From Fimisoma sp964619315 (lineage in GTDB: Bacteria > Bacillota > Clostridia > Peptostreptococcales > Anaerovoracaceae): a stretch of DNA of 64,000 nucleotides. The notes beneath the pieces were generated by a model, which was given only the letters and a program-made list of their open reading frames with translations, searched no databases and was not told where the DNA came from. Numbering within the stretch: the stretch's first letter is position 1; every line of letters begins with the position of its first letter. The stretch covers positions 1 through 64,000 of the forward strand of contig CAZUEH010000002.1 of NCBI GenBank assembly GCA_964619315.1. Reading direction: 5' to 3'. Below are positions 8,592 to 15,945 of the stretch, piece after piece. The position numbers and the translations under genes were made by a program.

Positions 8592-10290
8592 TTTCTATAT
8601 CCCCTTTCGTTGTTCTTGTACGCTTCAACATTAATAAAATAGTTACAGACATCGCAGTTAACCCAATCCACAAAGCAATGTCAAAATCATCACCTGTTTT
8701 TACTTGCGTAAATACAGGTTCTGGTGCTAATACAATTTCCTCTTCAAACGCACCTCTATATAAAAACCGCATATACCCTACTTTCGCCCCGTTGACAGCA
8801 AATAGTTCTATAACCTCTCCTTCTTCGCTTATGGCCACAACGTGCTTCTCATCGCTTAACAGATACCCTAATGGTGCTGCTATTTCCCTCACTATATATT
8901 CTCCATAAGGTACGTCACTAAATGCGAATGTTCCTTCTTCGTTTGATTCGGCCGTCATTAAAGCTGTGTCTTTTGTAAATTCCTCTTCATCATTTTTAAA
9001 TAGTCCAAACAAAGCGCCTTGAAGAAATTCGTTTTTATCCCCTGTCTTATATCCAATGACCTTACCCCTTACTAAATCATTAGTCAATTTATAGGTGTAT
9101 GTTTTATTATGGGTGTCGGCAGTGATTACTACATCAAAATCCTTCGCTAGCAAATGCCCTTCAGCGCCTTTAGTCTGATGGACCGTATATGTTCCATGAG
9201 GTAAAGCTTTTGTAGCAGCTTTTCCATCCGAATCACTTGTGATGATATCTCTACAATCTACGCTCGCATTTTCATAACTCCCTGCACTCTTCAAATAGAC
9301 TTGGAATTCTGCACCTTCCTCTACTGTTACATTATCCTCTGCATCCAAATCTTCTTTAGTTTTTTCTATGGCAATTTTTCCGGTGATTCCTTCGACATTG
9401 AATGATAAGTTTAGTCCTATAGGGTCAGAGTAGCCATATATGGCAAGATTTTGAGACCTATCAGCACTATATACATAGTTAGCAACAGCCTTGCTTGTGT
9501 ACTTTTGGCAGCCGCCTGTCACGAGTTCATTTCTTGACATATAGAAACTTGCTGTAGGTGCAGTTGAATCCGCTGAACATGTCATAGAATTTGATCTTGC
9601 TGTATGGCTAACTGTTACTCCATTTTTAGTGTATGAAAATGCGTTGTAGTCTTGTAATACTCCCCTGCTATCAGTTATAGTCTTGCTTTCTCCTGCTTTC
9701 AAATATAATCCTGATGCTAAAGCACTTCTGTCAAAGGATGGAACTGTAGTCCACGTTTGAATTTTAGATGTAATTGCATTTTTCCATGTAGTGTATTCCG
9801 CTCTTAATGTTGCATCATTAAAGTATGAGTTAAAACTACCATTGGCTGAGCCATTAGCTGTTTGATATGATGATGGTAAGCTTTGCCATATCATCATTTG
9901 GGTGAAAGCATAGTCCTTATTCGTTGGATTTGTCTTTGAATAGTAACCTAGATATGCAATCTTAGACTGGTCTGAATTGTCTGCTGAAACTATCTGGGCA
10001 ATGTAATCCCCTACTATAGTAGGGTTCCCCGGCACCCAGGCATTACCATTTCCGTCTCTAATGCCTCTCCCGGCCTGAGTGCAAAATGCCACCTTACCAT
10101 TCACCGTGAAAAGTGTGATGTTTGCGTTTGGCAATGTTCCCCAGTCAATGACATTGTGATAGTTTGAAAATCCTGATAAAGTCGTTAGTCCCAGATTTGT
10201 TGGTGCAGCAAATGCTTGCGTGCTCATCCCTAAAAACATCGCAATGACAATTCCAAACACTACTAACTTTTCAATTAGTTTATTTTTCAT
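8584..10290 (-). CDS. Thioester-domain (TED/TQXA) surface adhesin with SpaA-like domains
   Basis: The 568-residue wall-type protein has a signal peptide (about 1-29, ending AFAA). A thioester domain follows, with Cys70 (VAFCTQAG) and the TQxxIW motif with Gln131. These are the residues that form an internal Cys-Gln thioester in Gram-positive adhesins and can bond covalently to host or matrix amines. Two SpaA/prealbumin-like domains follow (about 300-405 and 405-505). The second has a full E-box (YIVREIAAPLGY) for an isopeptide bond; the first has a degenerate one (YTVHQTKGAEGH, no Glu). The C-terminus is QVKTGDD (529-535), a helix (about 538-555) and a basic tail, a sortase signal that lacks LPxTG. 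No sortase gene is in the window. Confidence 0.88.
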   Translation of the reverse strand: MKNKLIEKLVVFGIVIAMFLGMSTQAFAAPTNLGLTTLSGFSNYHNVIDWGTLPNANITLFTVNGKVAFCTQAGRGIRDGNGNAWVPGNPTIVGDYIAQIVSADNSDQSKIAYLGYYSKTNPTNKDYAFTQMMIWQSLPSSYQTANGSANGSFNSYFNDATLRAEYTTWKNAITSKIQTWTTVPSFDRSALASGLYLKAGESKTITDSRGVLQDYNAFSYTKNGVTVSHTARSNSMTCSADSTAPTASFYMSRNELVTGGCQKYTSKAVANYVYSADRSQNLAIYGYSDPIGLNLSFNVEGITGKIAIEKTKEDLDAEDNVTVEEGAEFQVYLKSAGSYENASVDCRDIITSDSDGKAATKALPHGTYTVHQTKGAEGHLLAKDFDVVITADTHNKTYTYKLTNDLVRGKVIGYKTGDKNEFLQGALFGLFKNDEEEFTKDTALMTAESNEEGTFAFSDVPYGEYIVREIAAPLGYLLSDEKHVVAISEEGEVIELFAVNGAKVGYMRFLYRGAFEEEIVLAPEPVFTQVKTGDDFDIALWIGLTAMSVTILLMLKRTRTTKGDIENE

Positions 10291-10321
10291 TTAATTTATC
10301 CTTTCCTTAACTAATTTTGTA

Positions 10322-10349
10322 TAAAAAAAGAGAGGCTCTTGCCTCTCTT
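10322..10349 (-). terminator. Terminator between the two surface-protein genes
   Basis: On the minus strand the stem AGAGAGGC/GCCTCTCT with a 4-nt loop is followed by TTTTTTTAT. It lies between the 10392-11480 gene and the adhesin start, so the adhesin is either expressed by partial readthrough or from a promoter I could not identify. Confidence 0.85.
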
Positions 10350-10391
10350 GAATAAGCTCTTTATGCAGTTTTAATGTCTGCCTATACCTTT

Positions 10392-11480
10392 TTAATAGTA
10401 CTTATAATTACCGCTCCACTTACCACAAGAACATTGGAAGTAACTCCAGCCAATGGCACAATTTGCAGCATATTCATCCCAGTCTATAGTCCCAGCATTC
10501 AGTAAATCCCCCCAATATTTGCCTGTAGCAGAGACAATATCCTCAACCTCTTCAAGGGTATCTTTCCAACCACAAATGTCTCCAACCTTGATGTGGACAT
10601 GAGGGTTCCCATATATGAATGTCCCTGTTAATTTGCCGCAAGAACATTTCTTATATGTATAATTTATTGGTTCTCTACTCTTAAGATCACCGTTTGCAAT
10701 CTTTGTTCTCCATGATGCTACTGCCGCATTGTATATTGCTCTGACCTCATCGGCACTATTTGCCCATCCCATATCACCTTCTGCGATATGCTTGTGAGAC
10801 GAGGAACTACTACTGCTTCCACTATTAGAACTGCTTCCCGACGAACTACCTTTGTTAGAGGAACTTCCTGTGCTTGGCTTCTTAACAGTATTGCTATTTG
10901 CCCCACTTCTTGAAGCTGTGCTTTCTTTAACACTCTTTATTTCTCCGCTTTTTACAAGCTCATCTTTAGCATCTTTAGTTAAAACTTTACTTAAATCTTC
11001 TTTAGCACCTATCAAGAGTGCCTCTGCATCAGCTCTTGTGATAGCTTCCTTGATGCTCCCCTCATACTTTGAAAGTATCGCATCAATATCTGCCTGTTCC
11101 GGCTCATAATATTCTTTTTTATCGATAGTGCTACTTACCTCTTCAATTTGCTCTTTCGCAAAATCAATCTTTGTTTTGTATTCAGCAAGGGAATTATTGA
11201 ATTTTTCCAGTAGTTCTTTGATATCAGACTTCTTTTTCGCTTTTTCAATGTCTGCCTTGAAATCTTCAATCAGTTTTATAATGGCCTCGCTGTCCTCTTC
11301 ATAGTAATCTGTAACTGTCACCTTTTCAAGTTCTGTCACTGCCTCACCTTGTAAGGCCTTCATTTCAGCGTTATCATTATCCTTTTGATTTAGCAAATAG
11401 ATACTAAGGGCAACCGCTAACATCGCTATTACATCAATGGTCGCAATTATTATTTTCTTTTTCTTACTCATTCGATTCAT
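10392..11480 (-). CDS. Membrane-anchored surface protein with duplicated His/Cys-knuckle domain
   Basis: The 362-residue protein has an N-terminal anchor helix (about 10-30, positive inside). Two helical repeats follow (about 48-105 and 118-170; each begins near a YYE(E/P) motif and ends in a Leu/Lys-rich helix), then a Ser/Gly-rich stalk (about 203-228) and a duplicated C-terminal domain (229-290 and 294-362). Each copy starts with H-x-H (229-231, 294-296) and ends in Y..C-S-C-G-K-x-(T/S)-G (279-283, 350-354), which suggests a bound metal, possibly Zn. I know no family name for the repeat. Low-complexity Ser codons probably evolve fast. It is likely an exported, membrane-tethered protein; substrate or partner unknown. 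Confidence 0.75.
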   Translation of the reverse strand: MNRMSKKKKIIIATIDVIAMLAVALSIYLLNQKDNDNAEMKALQGEAVTELEKVTVTDYYEEDSEAIIKLIEDFKADIEKAKKKSDIKELLEKFNNSLAEYKTKIDFAKEQIEEVSSTIDKKEYYEPEQADIDAILSKYEGSIKEAITRADAEALLIGAKEDLSKVLTKDAKDELVKSGEIKSVKESTASRSGANSNTVKKPSTGSSSNKGSSSGSSSNSGSSSSSSSHKHIAEGDMGWANSADEVRAIYNAAVASWRTKIANGDLKSREPINYTYKKCSCGKLTGTFIYGNPHVHIKVGDICGWKDTLEEVEDIVSATGKYWGDLLNAGTIDWDEYAANCAIGWSYFQCSCGKWSGNYKYY

Positions 11481-11615
11481 TACCCACCTCTTGAATTTGC
11501 ATTTGAAACATCTTTATGCATACCATTATTATACACAAAGACTTTATTTTCAATAGTAATTTCTAAAATATTATATTCAAATTTTTTAATAAATATAAGC
11601 AGTATGTTTGTAATA

Positions 11616-11645
11616 AAAAAAGAGCATCTATTGATGCTCTTTTTA
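11616..11645 (-). terminator. Terminator of the P-type ATPase gene
   Basis: AAAAAGAGCATC/GATGCTCTTTTT hairpin with a 4-nt loop. A/T runs on both sides let it work in both directions. Confidence 0.88.
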
Positions 11646-11654
11646 GCGTTACTC

Positions 11655-14291
11655 TTATTTGTTGTGTCTTCTCTGGAAGAACTTCACTGTTTCTACGATA
11701 GGTATAATCAAGAAAGCTAATCCTAAAGCTATACCATATTCCATTAAACTTATGTGTGAGAACTCGAACGCTTCTCTCAAGAAAGGTACATATATTACCA
11801 ATGTTGTTGCTACCAAACTAGCTATACCAGCCCAAGTTAATGCTGGATTAAGCTGTTTTACATGGAATAAACTTTCTCTCTGGGAACGCATATTGAAACT
11901 GTGGAAAATCTCCGACAAGGACAATGTCACGAAAGCCATTGTGGTTCCATCTGGGCTTGTTGCAATTTCCCATACTCCGGATTCTATGTAGTGTCCAATA
12001 AAGTACGCACCTACAGTAAGGGCTGCAAGTATAAAGCCTTGATATACCATATCGACTCCAAGACCACCTGCAAACACTCCGTCGCTGGTTTTTCTTGGTT
12101 GACGTTTCATTATATCATCTTCTGGCTTCTCCACACCTAAAGCTAGGGCTGGGAAGCAGTCAGTAACAAGGTTTATCCATAGCAAATGTACTGGATGTAA
12201 AATCGTAAATCCTAACATTGTAGCAACAAATATACTTATAACTTCACTCATATTTGACGCTAATAGGAATTGGATGGCTTTACGTATATTATCGTAAATC
12301 CTTCTTCCTTCTTCGACAGCTCCTACTATAGTAGCAAAGTTGTCGTCTGCAAGAACCATATCAGCTACATTCTTTGTTACGTCAGTACCCGTAATTCCCA
12401 TTCCAACTCCAATGTCTGCTGACTTAATACTTGGAGCATCGTTTACACCGTCTCCGGTCATTGCGGTTACGTAGCCTTTTTTCCTCCACATGTTAACAAT
12501 TCGTACTTTGTGTTCAGGCTGTACACGTGCATATACGCCGATGTGTTCGATTTCCTTTTCAAAAGTTTCATCGTCCAACTCGTTTAGCATTGCACCTGTG
12601 ATAGCTCTTCTTCCTTCTACCAGAATACCTAGTTCTTTGCCGATTGCTGCGGCTGTGTCAACATGATCCCCTGTAATCATAACAGGTGTTATACCGGCAT
12701 CGTCACATTCTTCTATTGCCGCTTTGACTTCTGGTCTTACTGGGTCTATCATTCCAACTAAACCTAAGAAGCAAAGACCTTCTTCTAATGCTGTTGAAAT
12801 CTCTGTTGGCATATTGTCGTAAACAGTATAGGATGCCATAAGCACTCTCAAAGCCTTGTCTGCCATTTCTTTGTTAGCCGCCAAAATGGTTTCTTTATCT
12901 TTGTCAGTTATAGCTCTTGGCTTGCCATTCTCTAATATTTGAGTACATTTTTTTAGAACTTCGTCAGGAGCTCCCTTTGTGTACTGAGTTATTTTACCAG
13001 AGTTTTTATCCCTATGAAGGGTACTCATCATTTTTCTGCCGCTATCGAATGGAACTTCTTCCTCTCGAGGCATCTTTTCTTCAACAGCCCTTTTGCTTAT
13101 TCCAAGTTTAGCTCCATAATTGACAAGAGCACACTCTGTTGGTTCGCCAGTGGCTGTTTCATCGCCCTCTTCTATGACAGCATCGCAACACATTGCCATG
13201 GCTTCAGCTAAGAGCATTTGATCATCACCGTAATAATCTACGACGGTCATTTTGTTCTGTGTTAAAGTTCCTGTTTTATCTGAACATATGATTTGAGCAC
13301 AGCCTAGTGTTTCAACTGCAGTAAGCTTACGTATTATTGCATTACGCTTACTCATGTTTGTTACACCTATAGAAAGAACTATAGTAACGACTGCTGCAAG
13401 GCCCTCAGGTATTGCTGCGACTGCAAGGCTTACCGCTATCATAAAGACGTCAAGTATAACCTCTCCATTTACAGTGTCTGCCCTCAATAGGCTTACTGCA
13501 AAGATTACTGCACAAATAACTAATACCAATACAGTCAAGACCTTGCTTAGTTGTCCAAGCTTGATTTGAAGCGGGGTTTTGCCTTCCTTGGCCTGAGCCA
13601 AAGCATCAGCAATTTTACCCATCTCTGTATTCATACCAGTATCGCATACTACTGCCATACCACGACCATATACTACAGTGCTTCCCATGTAGACCATGTT
13701 CTTACGATCGCCAAGAGAAATTTCTTTTTGATCGCCTAAGTCTAATTGATTCTCTGTCTTGTCCACAGGCACGCTTTCTCCAGTGAGTGCTGCTTCCTCT
13801 ATTTTCATACTGGCACATTGTATAATTCTTCCATCAGCAGGCACTGCATCGCCAGCCTCTAAAACTATAATGTCACCCTTTACTAAATCTTCACTCTTAA
13901 CCGCAGCTATTCTGCCATTTCTATACACCTTGCTTGTGGCTGCTGCCATTTCTTGCAAAGCTTCTATAGCTTTTTCGGCCTTACTTTCCTGATAAACGCC
14001 AAGAACGGCATTTATTATTACAACCGCCATTATAATTATTACATCAGCAAATCCTTCATTCGAATAAAACGAAGTGATTCCAGATACAATAGCCGCTGCT
14101 ATTAGAATAATTATCATAGGGTCAGCAAATTGCATCATCAGCTTCTTGAACATCGAATCCTTTGGAGGTTCCTCCAATTTATTCGCTCCGTTCGCAATAA
14201 GACGCTCTTTTGCCTCAGCATCGTTAAGCCCATTAGCAGTAGTTTTTACTTCAGACAAAGTTTCCTCTGCTGTTTTTAAGTAGTACTTCAT
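11655..14291 (-). CDS. P-type cation-transporting ATPase (P2A type; Ca2+ or Mn2+ efflux)
   Basis: The 878-residue P2-type ATPase has an N-terminal cation-ATPase domain, actuator loop with TGES, phosphorylation site DKTGTLT, nucleotide domain with KGAPDEV, hinge TGDGVNDAPSIK, and about ten membrane helices. M4 carries the PEGL ion-site motif (AAIPEGLAAVV), the P2A Ca2+/Mn2+ signature. Automated naming would call it a calcium ATPase, but the yybP-ykoY riboswitch in its leader indicates control by Mn2+, so manganese export or a Ca2+/Mn2+ pump is more likely. It is monocistronic, with its own promoter and terminator. The C-terminal domain has the usual length. Confidence 0.95.
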   Translation of the reverse strand: MKYYLKTAEETLSEVKTTANGLNDAEAKERLIANGANKLEEPPKDSMFKKLMMQFADPMIIILIAAAIVSGITSFYSNEGFADVIIIMAVVIINAVLGVYQESKAEKAIEALQEMAAATSKVYRNGRIAAVKSEDLVKGDIIVLEAGDAVPADGRIIQCASMKIEEAALTGESVPVDKTENQLDLGDQKEISLGDRKNMVYMGSTVVYGRGMAVVCDTGMNTEMGKIADALAQAKEGKTPLQIKLGQLSKVLTVLVLVICAVIFAVSLLRADTVNGEVILDVFMIAVSLAVAAIPEGLAAVVTIVLSIGVTNMSKRNAIIRKLTAVETLGCAQIICSDKTGTLTQNKMTVVDYYGDDQMLLAEAMAMCCDAVIEEGDETATGEPTECALVNYGAKLGISKRAVEEKMPREEEVPFDSGRKMMSTLHRDKNSGKITQYTKGAPDEVLKKCTQILENGKPRAITDKDKETILAANKEMADKALRVLMASYTVYDNMPTEISTALEEGLCFLGLVGMIDPVRPEVKAAIEECDDAGITPVMITGDHVDTAAAIGKELGILVEGRRAITGAMLNELDDETFEKEIEHIGVYARVQPEHKVRIVNMWRKKGYVTAMTGDGVNDAPSIKSADIGVGMGITGTDVTKNVADMVLADDNFATIVGAVEEGRRIYDNIRKAIQFLLASNMSEVISIFVATMLGFTILHPVHLLWINLVTDCFPALALGVEKPEDDIMKRQPRKTSDGVFAGGLGVDMVYQGFILAALTVGAYFIGHYIESGVWEIATSPDGTTMAFVTLSLSEIFHSFNMRSQRESLFHVKQLNPALTWAGIASLVATTLVIYVPFLREAFEFSHISLMEYGIALGLAFLIIPIVETVKFFQRRHNK

Positions 14292-14317
14292 GTTTTCTTC
14301 CTTTCCGGTTAAAAGTC

Positions 14318-14460
14318 AATAAAAAGACTTCTACCTATATACCCACAATAAAATATATATGTAAAAGTCTCACTATTTAAGATATTTTCGGATTAAAAAA
14401 ATTTAATCGTACTGACGTAAAATATCGCATTATCGAATGCCAGTTACTCCCTTTTAGATA
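14318..14460 (-). ncRNA. yybP-ykoY (manganese) riboswitch with terminator platform
   Basis: Read on the minus strand, the aptamer starts with CTAAAAGGGAGTAAC (14459-14445), carries a central TTACGTCAGTACG (about 14409-14421) and ends GTGAGACTTTTAC (14373-14361). These are the conserved pieces of the yybP-ykoY family, which senses Mn2+. P1 pairs the first and last segments. The 3' arm GACTTTTAC can instead pair with GTAGAAGTC (14334-14326), which is directly followed by TTTTTATT, a terminator. Mn2+ binding should hold P1 and prevent termination, giving an ON switch for the ATPase. Assignment is by motif, without a covariance-model search. Confidence 0.85.
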
Positions 14461-14465
14461 CTATT

Positions 14466-14494
14466 ATTTTACAATATGGAAAGGCTTTTGTCAA
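14466..14494 (-). promoter_or_regulatory. Promoter of the Mn2+ riboswitch / ATPase transcript
   Basis: On the minus strand a perfect TTGACA (14489-14494) and TAAAAT (14466-14471) have a 17-bp spacer, placing the start of transcription just before the riboswitch. Confidence 0.88.
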
Positions 14495-14519
14495 CATGGA
14501 TACAACTATGGCTCATTTA

Positions 14520-14609
14520 TCAACGCATTAGAGCTAAACTGTCCATCTGAAACATATTTAACATGCTCATCAGAATTACTATTCCTGCTGTTATTATTAA
14601 GTTTTTCAT
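14520..14609 (-). CDS. Minipilin-like peptide, 29 aa, last gene of the Tad-like operon
   Basis: The ATG (14609) overlaps the TGA of the upstream gene (ATGA), so it is translationally coupled. The peptide begins MKNLII, as in the two longer minipilins of this operon, followed by a hydrophobic helix and a short polar end (DSLALMR). There is no room for a globular domain. It could be a truncated third minipilin copy or a real micro-subunit. Its small size means coding status rests only on the coupling and the shared N-terminus. Confidence 0.55.
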   Translation of the reverse strand: MKNLIITAGIVILMSMLNMFQMDSLALMR

Positions 14610-14959
14610 TGTATTTCCCCTTTTATAAGATACTGTGCTGTGTTTTCTTCCTCAGAAATTCCAAGAAGCTTGCCACTAGCTACTATGTTTTTTATCGCAC
14701 CCCTTACTTCATACTGGCCATCGCTCTCCTTTATTAGTATTTCGCTTTCTTCACACTTTAATATTGTAGATAACTTTTGGGATAATTCTCTCTTTTGAAT
14801 TTCATCGCTACTCCCTTGAAGCTCTAAAGCTTCTACATAGCCATCAACCACTTTATCAGCAAGTAATATGCGACTTGTGATGACTTGATTTGTGGAAAAC
14901 TGCAACACGAATATCATAAGTATGCATATGGAACCTATAGTAGTAATCAAGTCCTTCAA
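14606..14959 (-). CDS. TadE-/pseudopilin-like protein (117 aa)
   Basis: It starts at TTG 14959 after GAGGAGG; no ATG is available in frame. An N-terminal membrane helix (about 3-25, beginning MKDLI like the neighbouring minipilins) is followed by a helical spine and a small domain with strands (EILIKESDGQYEVRGAI). The shape is that of TadE-like minor pseudopilins (DUF4320-type), and the position after TadC agrees. The family call is by architecture and context, not by clear motif. It is coupled both upstream (overlap at 14956-14959) and downstream (14606-14609). Confidence 0.65.
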   Translation of the reverse strand: MKDLITTIGSICILMIFVLQFSTNQVITSRILLADKVVDGYVEALELQGSSDEIQKRELSQKLSTILKCEESEILIKESDGQYEVRGAIKNIVASGKLLGISEEENTAQYLIKGEIQ

Positions 14960-15111
14960 AATCCATCCTCCTCTGTATTATAAATAGCTATAGTTTTTAA
15001 CATTACTTGGCGTGACATGCTTTTTAAGCTGTTTGGGCTATCTCCCACCATCATGTTGAAAATATAAACTCCTAACATTATAGTTCCTATTATGATTATA
15101 AGATTTTTCAT
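14956..15111 (-). CDS. Minipilin-like protein, 51 aa (copy 2)
   Basis: This short protein begins MKNLIIIIGTIMLGV, has a single hydrophobic helix (about 4-22) and a polar tail containing NSLKSMSRQVMLK. That tail aligns with NSLKSTADQIMQK of the preceding gene, so the two are tandem paralogues. The start overlaps the stop of copy 1 (ATGA), and its own stop overlaps the TTG start of the next gene. The classical Flp cleavage motif (G before E) is absent, so processing by a prepilin peptidase is doubtful. Confidence 0.7.
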   Translation of the reverse strand: MKNLIIIIGTIMLGVYIFNMMVGDSPNSLKSMSRQVMLKTIAIYNTEEDGF

Positions 15112-15287
15112 CTGCCGCCTCCCGAAAGCGCTCCTTCAAAATCTAACGAGGAAGTTATAGCCCCTGAACCCTTTTGCATTATTTGATCGGCTGTGCTTTT
15201 AAGGGAATTTTCGTCTCCCAACACTAAAGTGTTCACAATTATAACCCCAAGCAAAATTGTTCCTATTATAATTATCAAATTTTTCAT
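15108..15287 (-). CDS. Minipilin-like protein, 59 aa (copy 1)
   Basis: The ATG at 15287 follows GGAGGAAAA at good distance and 16 bp after the tadC stop. The protein begins MKNLIIIIGTILLGV, giving a short inner part and one helix (about 4-23), followed by an amphipathic polar region (NSLKSTADQIMQK) and a Gly-rich end. This is the build of Flp-type minipilins: one hydrophobic helix and a short tail, encoded beside TadA/B/C. No G-x4-E cleavage site is seen. It is likely the main structural subunit of the machine if it makes a filament. Confidence 0.72.
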   Translation of the reverse strand: MKNLIIIIGTILLGVIIVNTLVLGDENSLKSTADQIMQKGSGAITSSLDFEGALSGGGR

Positions 15288-15303
15288 TTTTCCTCCTTTC
15301 TAT

Positions 15304-15933
15304 TTAGCCAAACATAGAATTTAGCATACTCAAACTGTCCATAAAAACTACAACAACCACAAAGTTTATTAAAATTGCAAAGACTGAAATGGTTGATAAT
15401 GATGTTATGATAAGACTGTTTCTTTGAACTCGCTTCATTGCCCATGTCATTCGCCTTTGAGTCATATTTTCCTGAAATATATCCATCTGGTCAGTTAACT
15501 CAGCTGGGTTTAATTTATCTAACTTTGATAGTATAATTCCAAAGTTTTTCGCTGCTTTAGTTCCTATGAGGGTTGCCGGGATTTTAAAGGCCTCTTCATC
15601 TTTGCCACTTCTATATAGTGTAAGCATTTGACCATACATAGGTCTTAAAGCATCGCTGTTTTCCATTAAGTTTTCATATATGTAATCTGCTGACAAGGGC
15701 GTTTGTCGTCGCAGTCGTGAAAGATTTTTAAGTATAACACTGCTTTTAAAGAGCTCTTTATCAGGAATTTTTCTATTTCTTTTCACTACCCATAAGCTTA
15801 AATCTTCTTTTAATTTATTCATTCTTTGAGCCATTATTTCTCTCGGAAATACTTTGACGATTTCTTCCCTATATGCTAAGAACATTCCTCCTACGCATAT
15901 AATCATCAATCCTATATAAATAATTTCATTCAT
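15304..15933 (-). CDS. TadC-like type II/IV secretion inner-membrane protein
   Basis: The 209-residue protein has an N-terminal helix (1-20), a soluble helical middle (about 40-165, the reduced T2SSF cytoplasmic domain), and a strongly hydrophobic C-terminal helix (about 172-197). It is shorter than typical TadC (about 300 residues), so the platform domain is reduced. The order TadA-TadB-TadC and the 12-bp gap to TadB support the call. It would form the membrane platform with TadB for pilus or pseudopilus assembly. Confidence 0.7.
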   Translation of the reverse strand: MNEIIYIGLMIICVGGMFLAYREEIVKVFPREIMAQRMNKLKEDLSLWVVKRNRKIPDKELFKSSVILKNLSRLRRQTPLSADYIYENLMENSDALRPMYGQMLTLYRSGKDEEAFKIPATLIGTKAAKNFGIILSKLDKLNPAELTDQMDIFQENMTQRRMTWAMKRVQRNSLIITSLSTISVFAILINFVVVVVFMDSLSMLNSMFG

Positions 15934-15945
15934 TTGCCCCCTCCT

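Noticed and set aside
10780..10870. Short repeated Ser codons that look like a tandem repeat or CRISPR-like array
   Set aside because: It is a low-complexity Ser/Gly stalk within the surface protein, with irregular units and no spacers.
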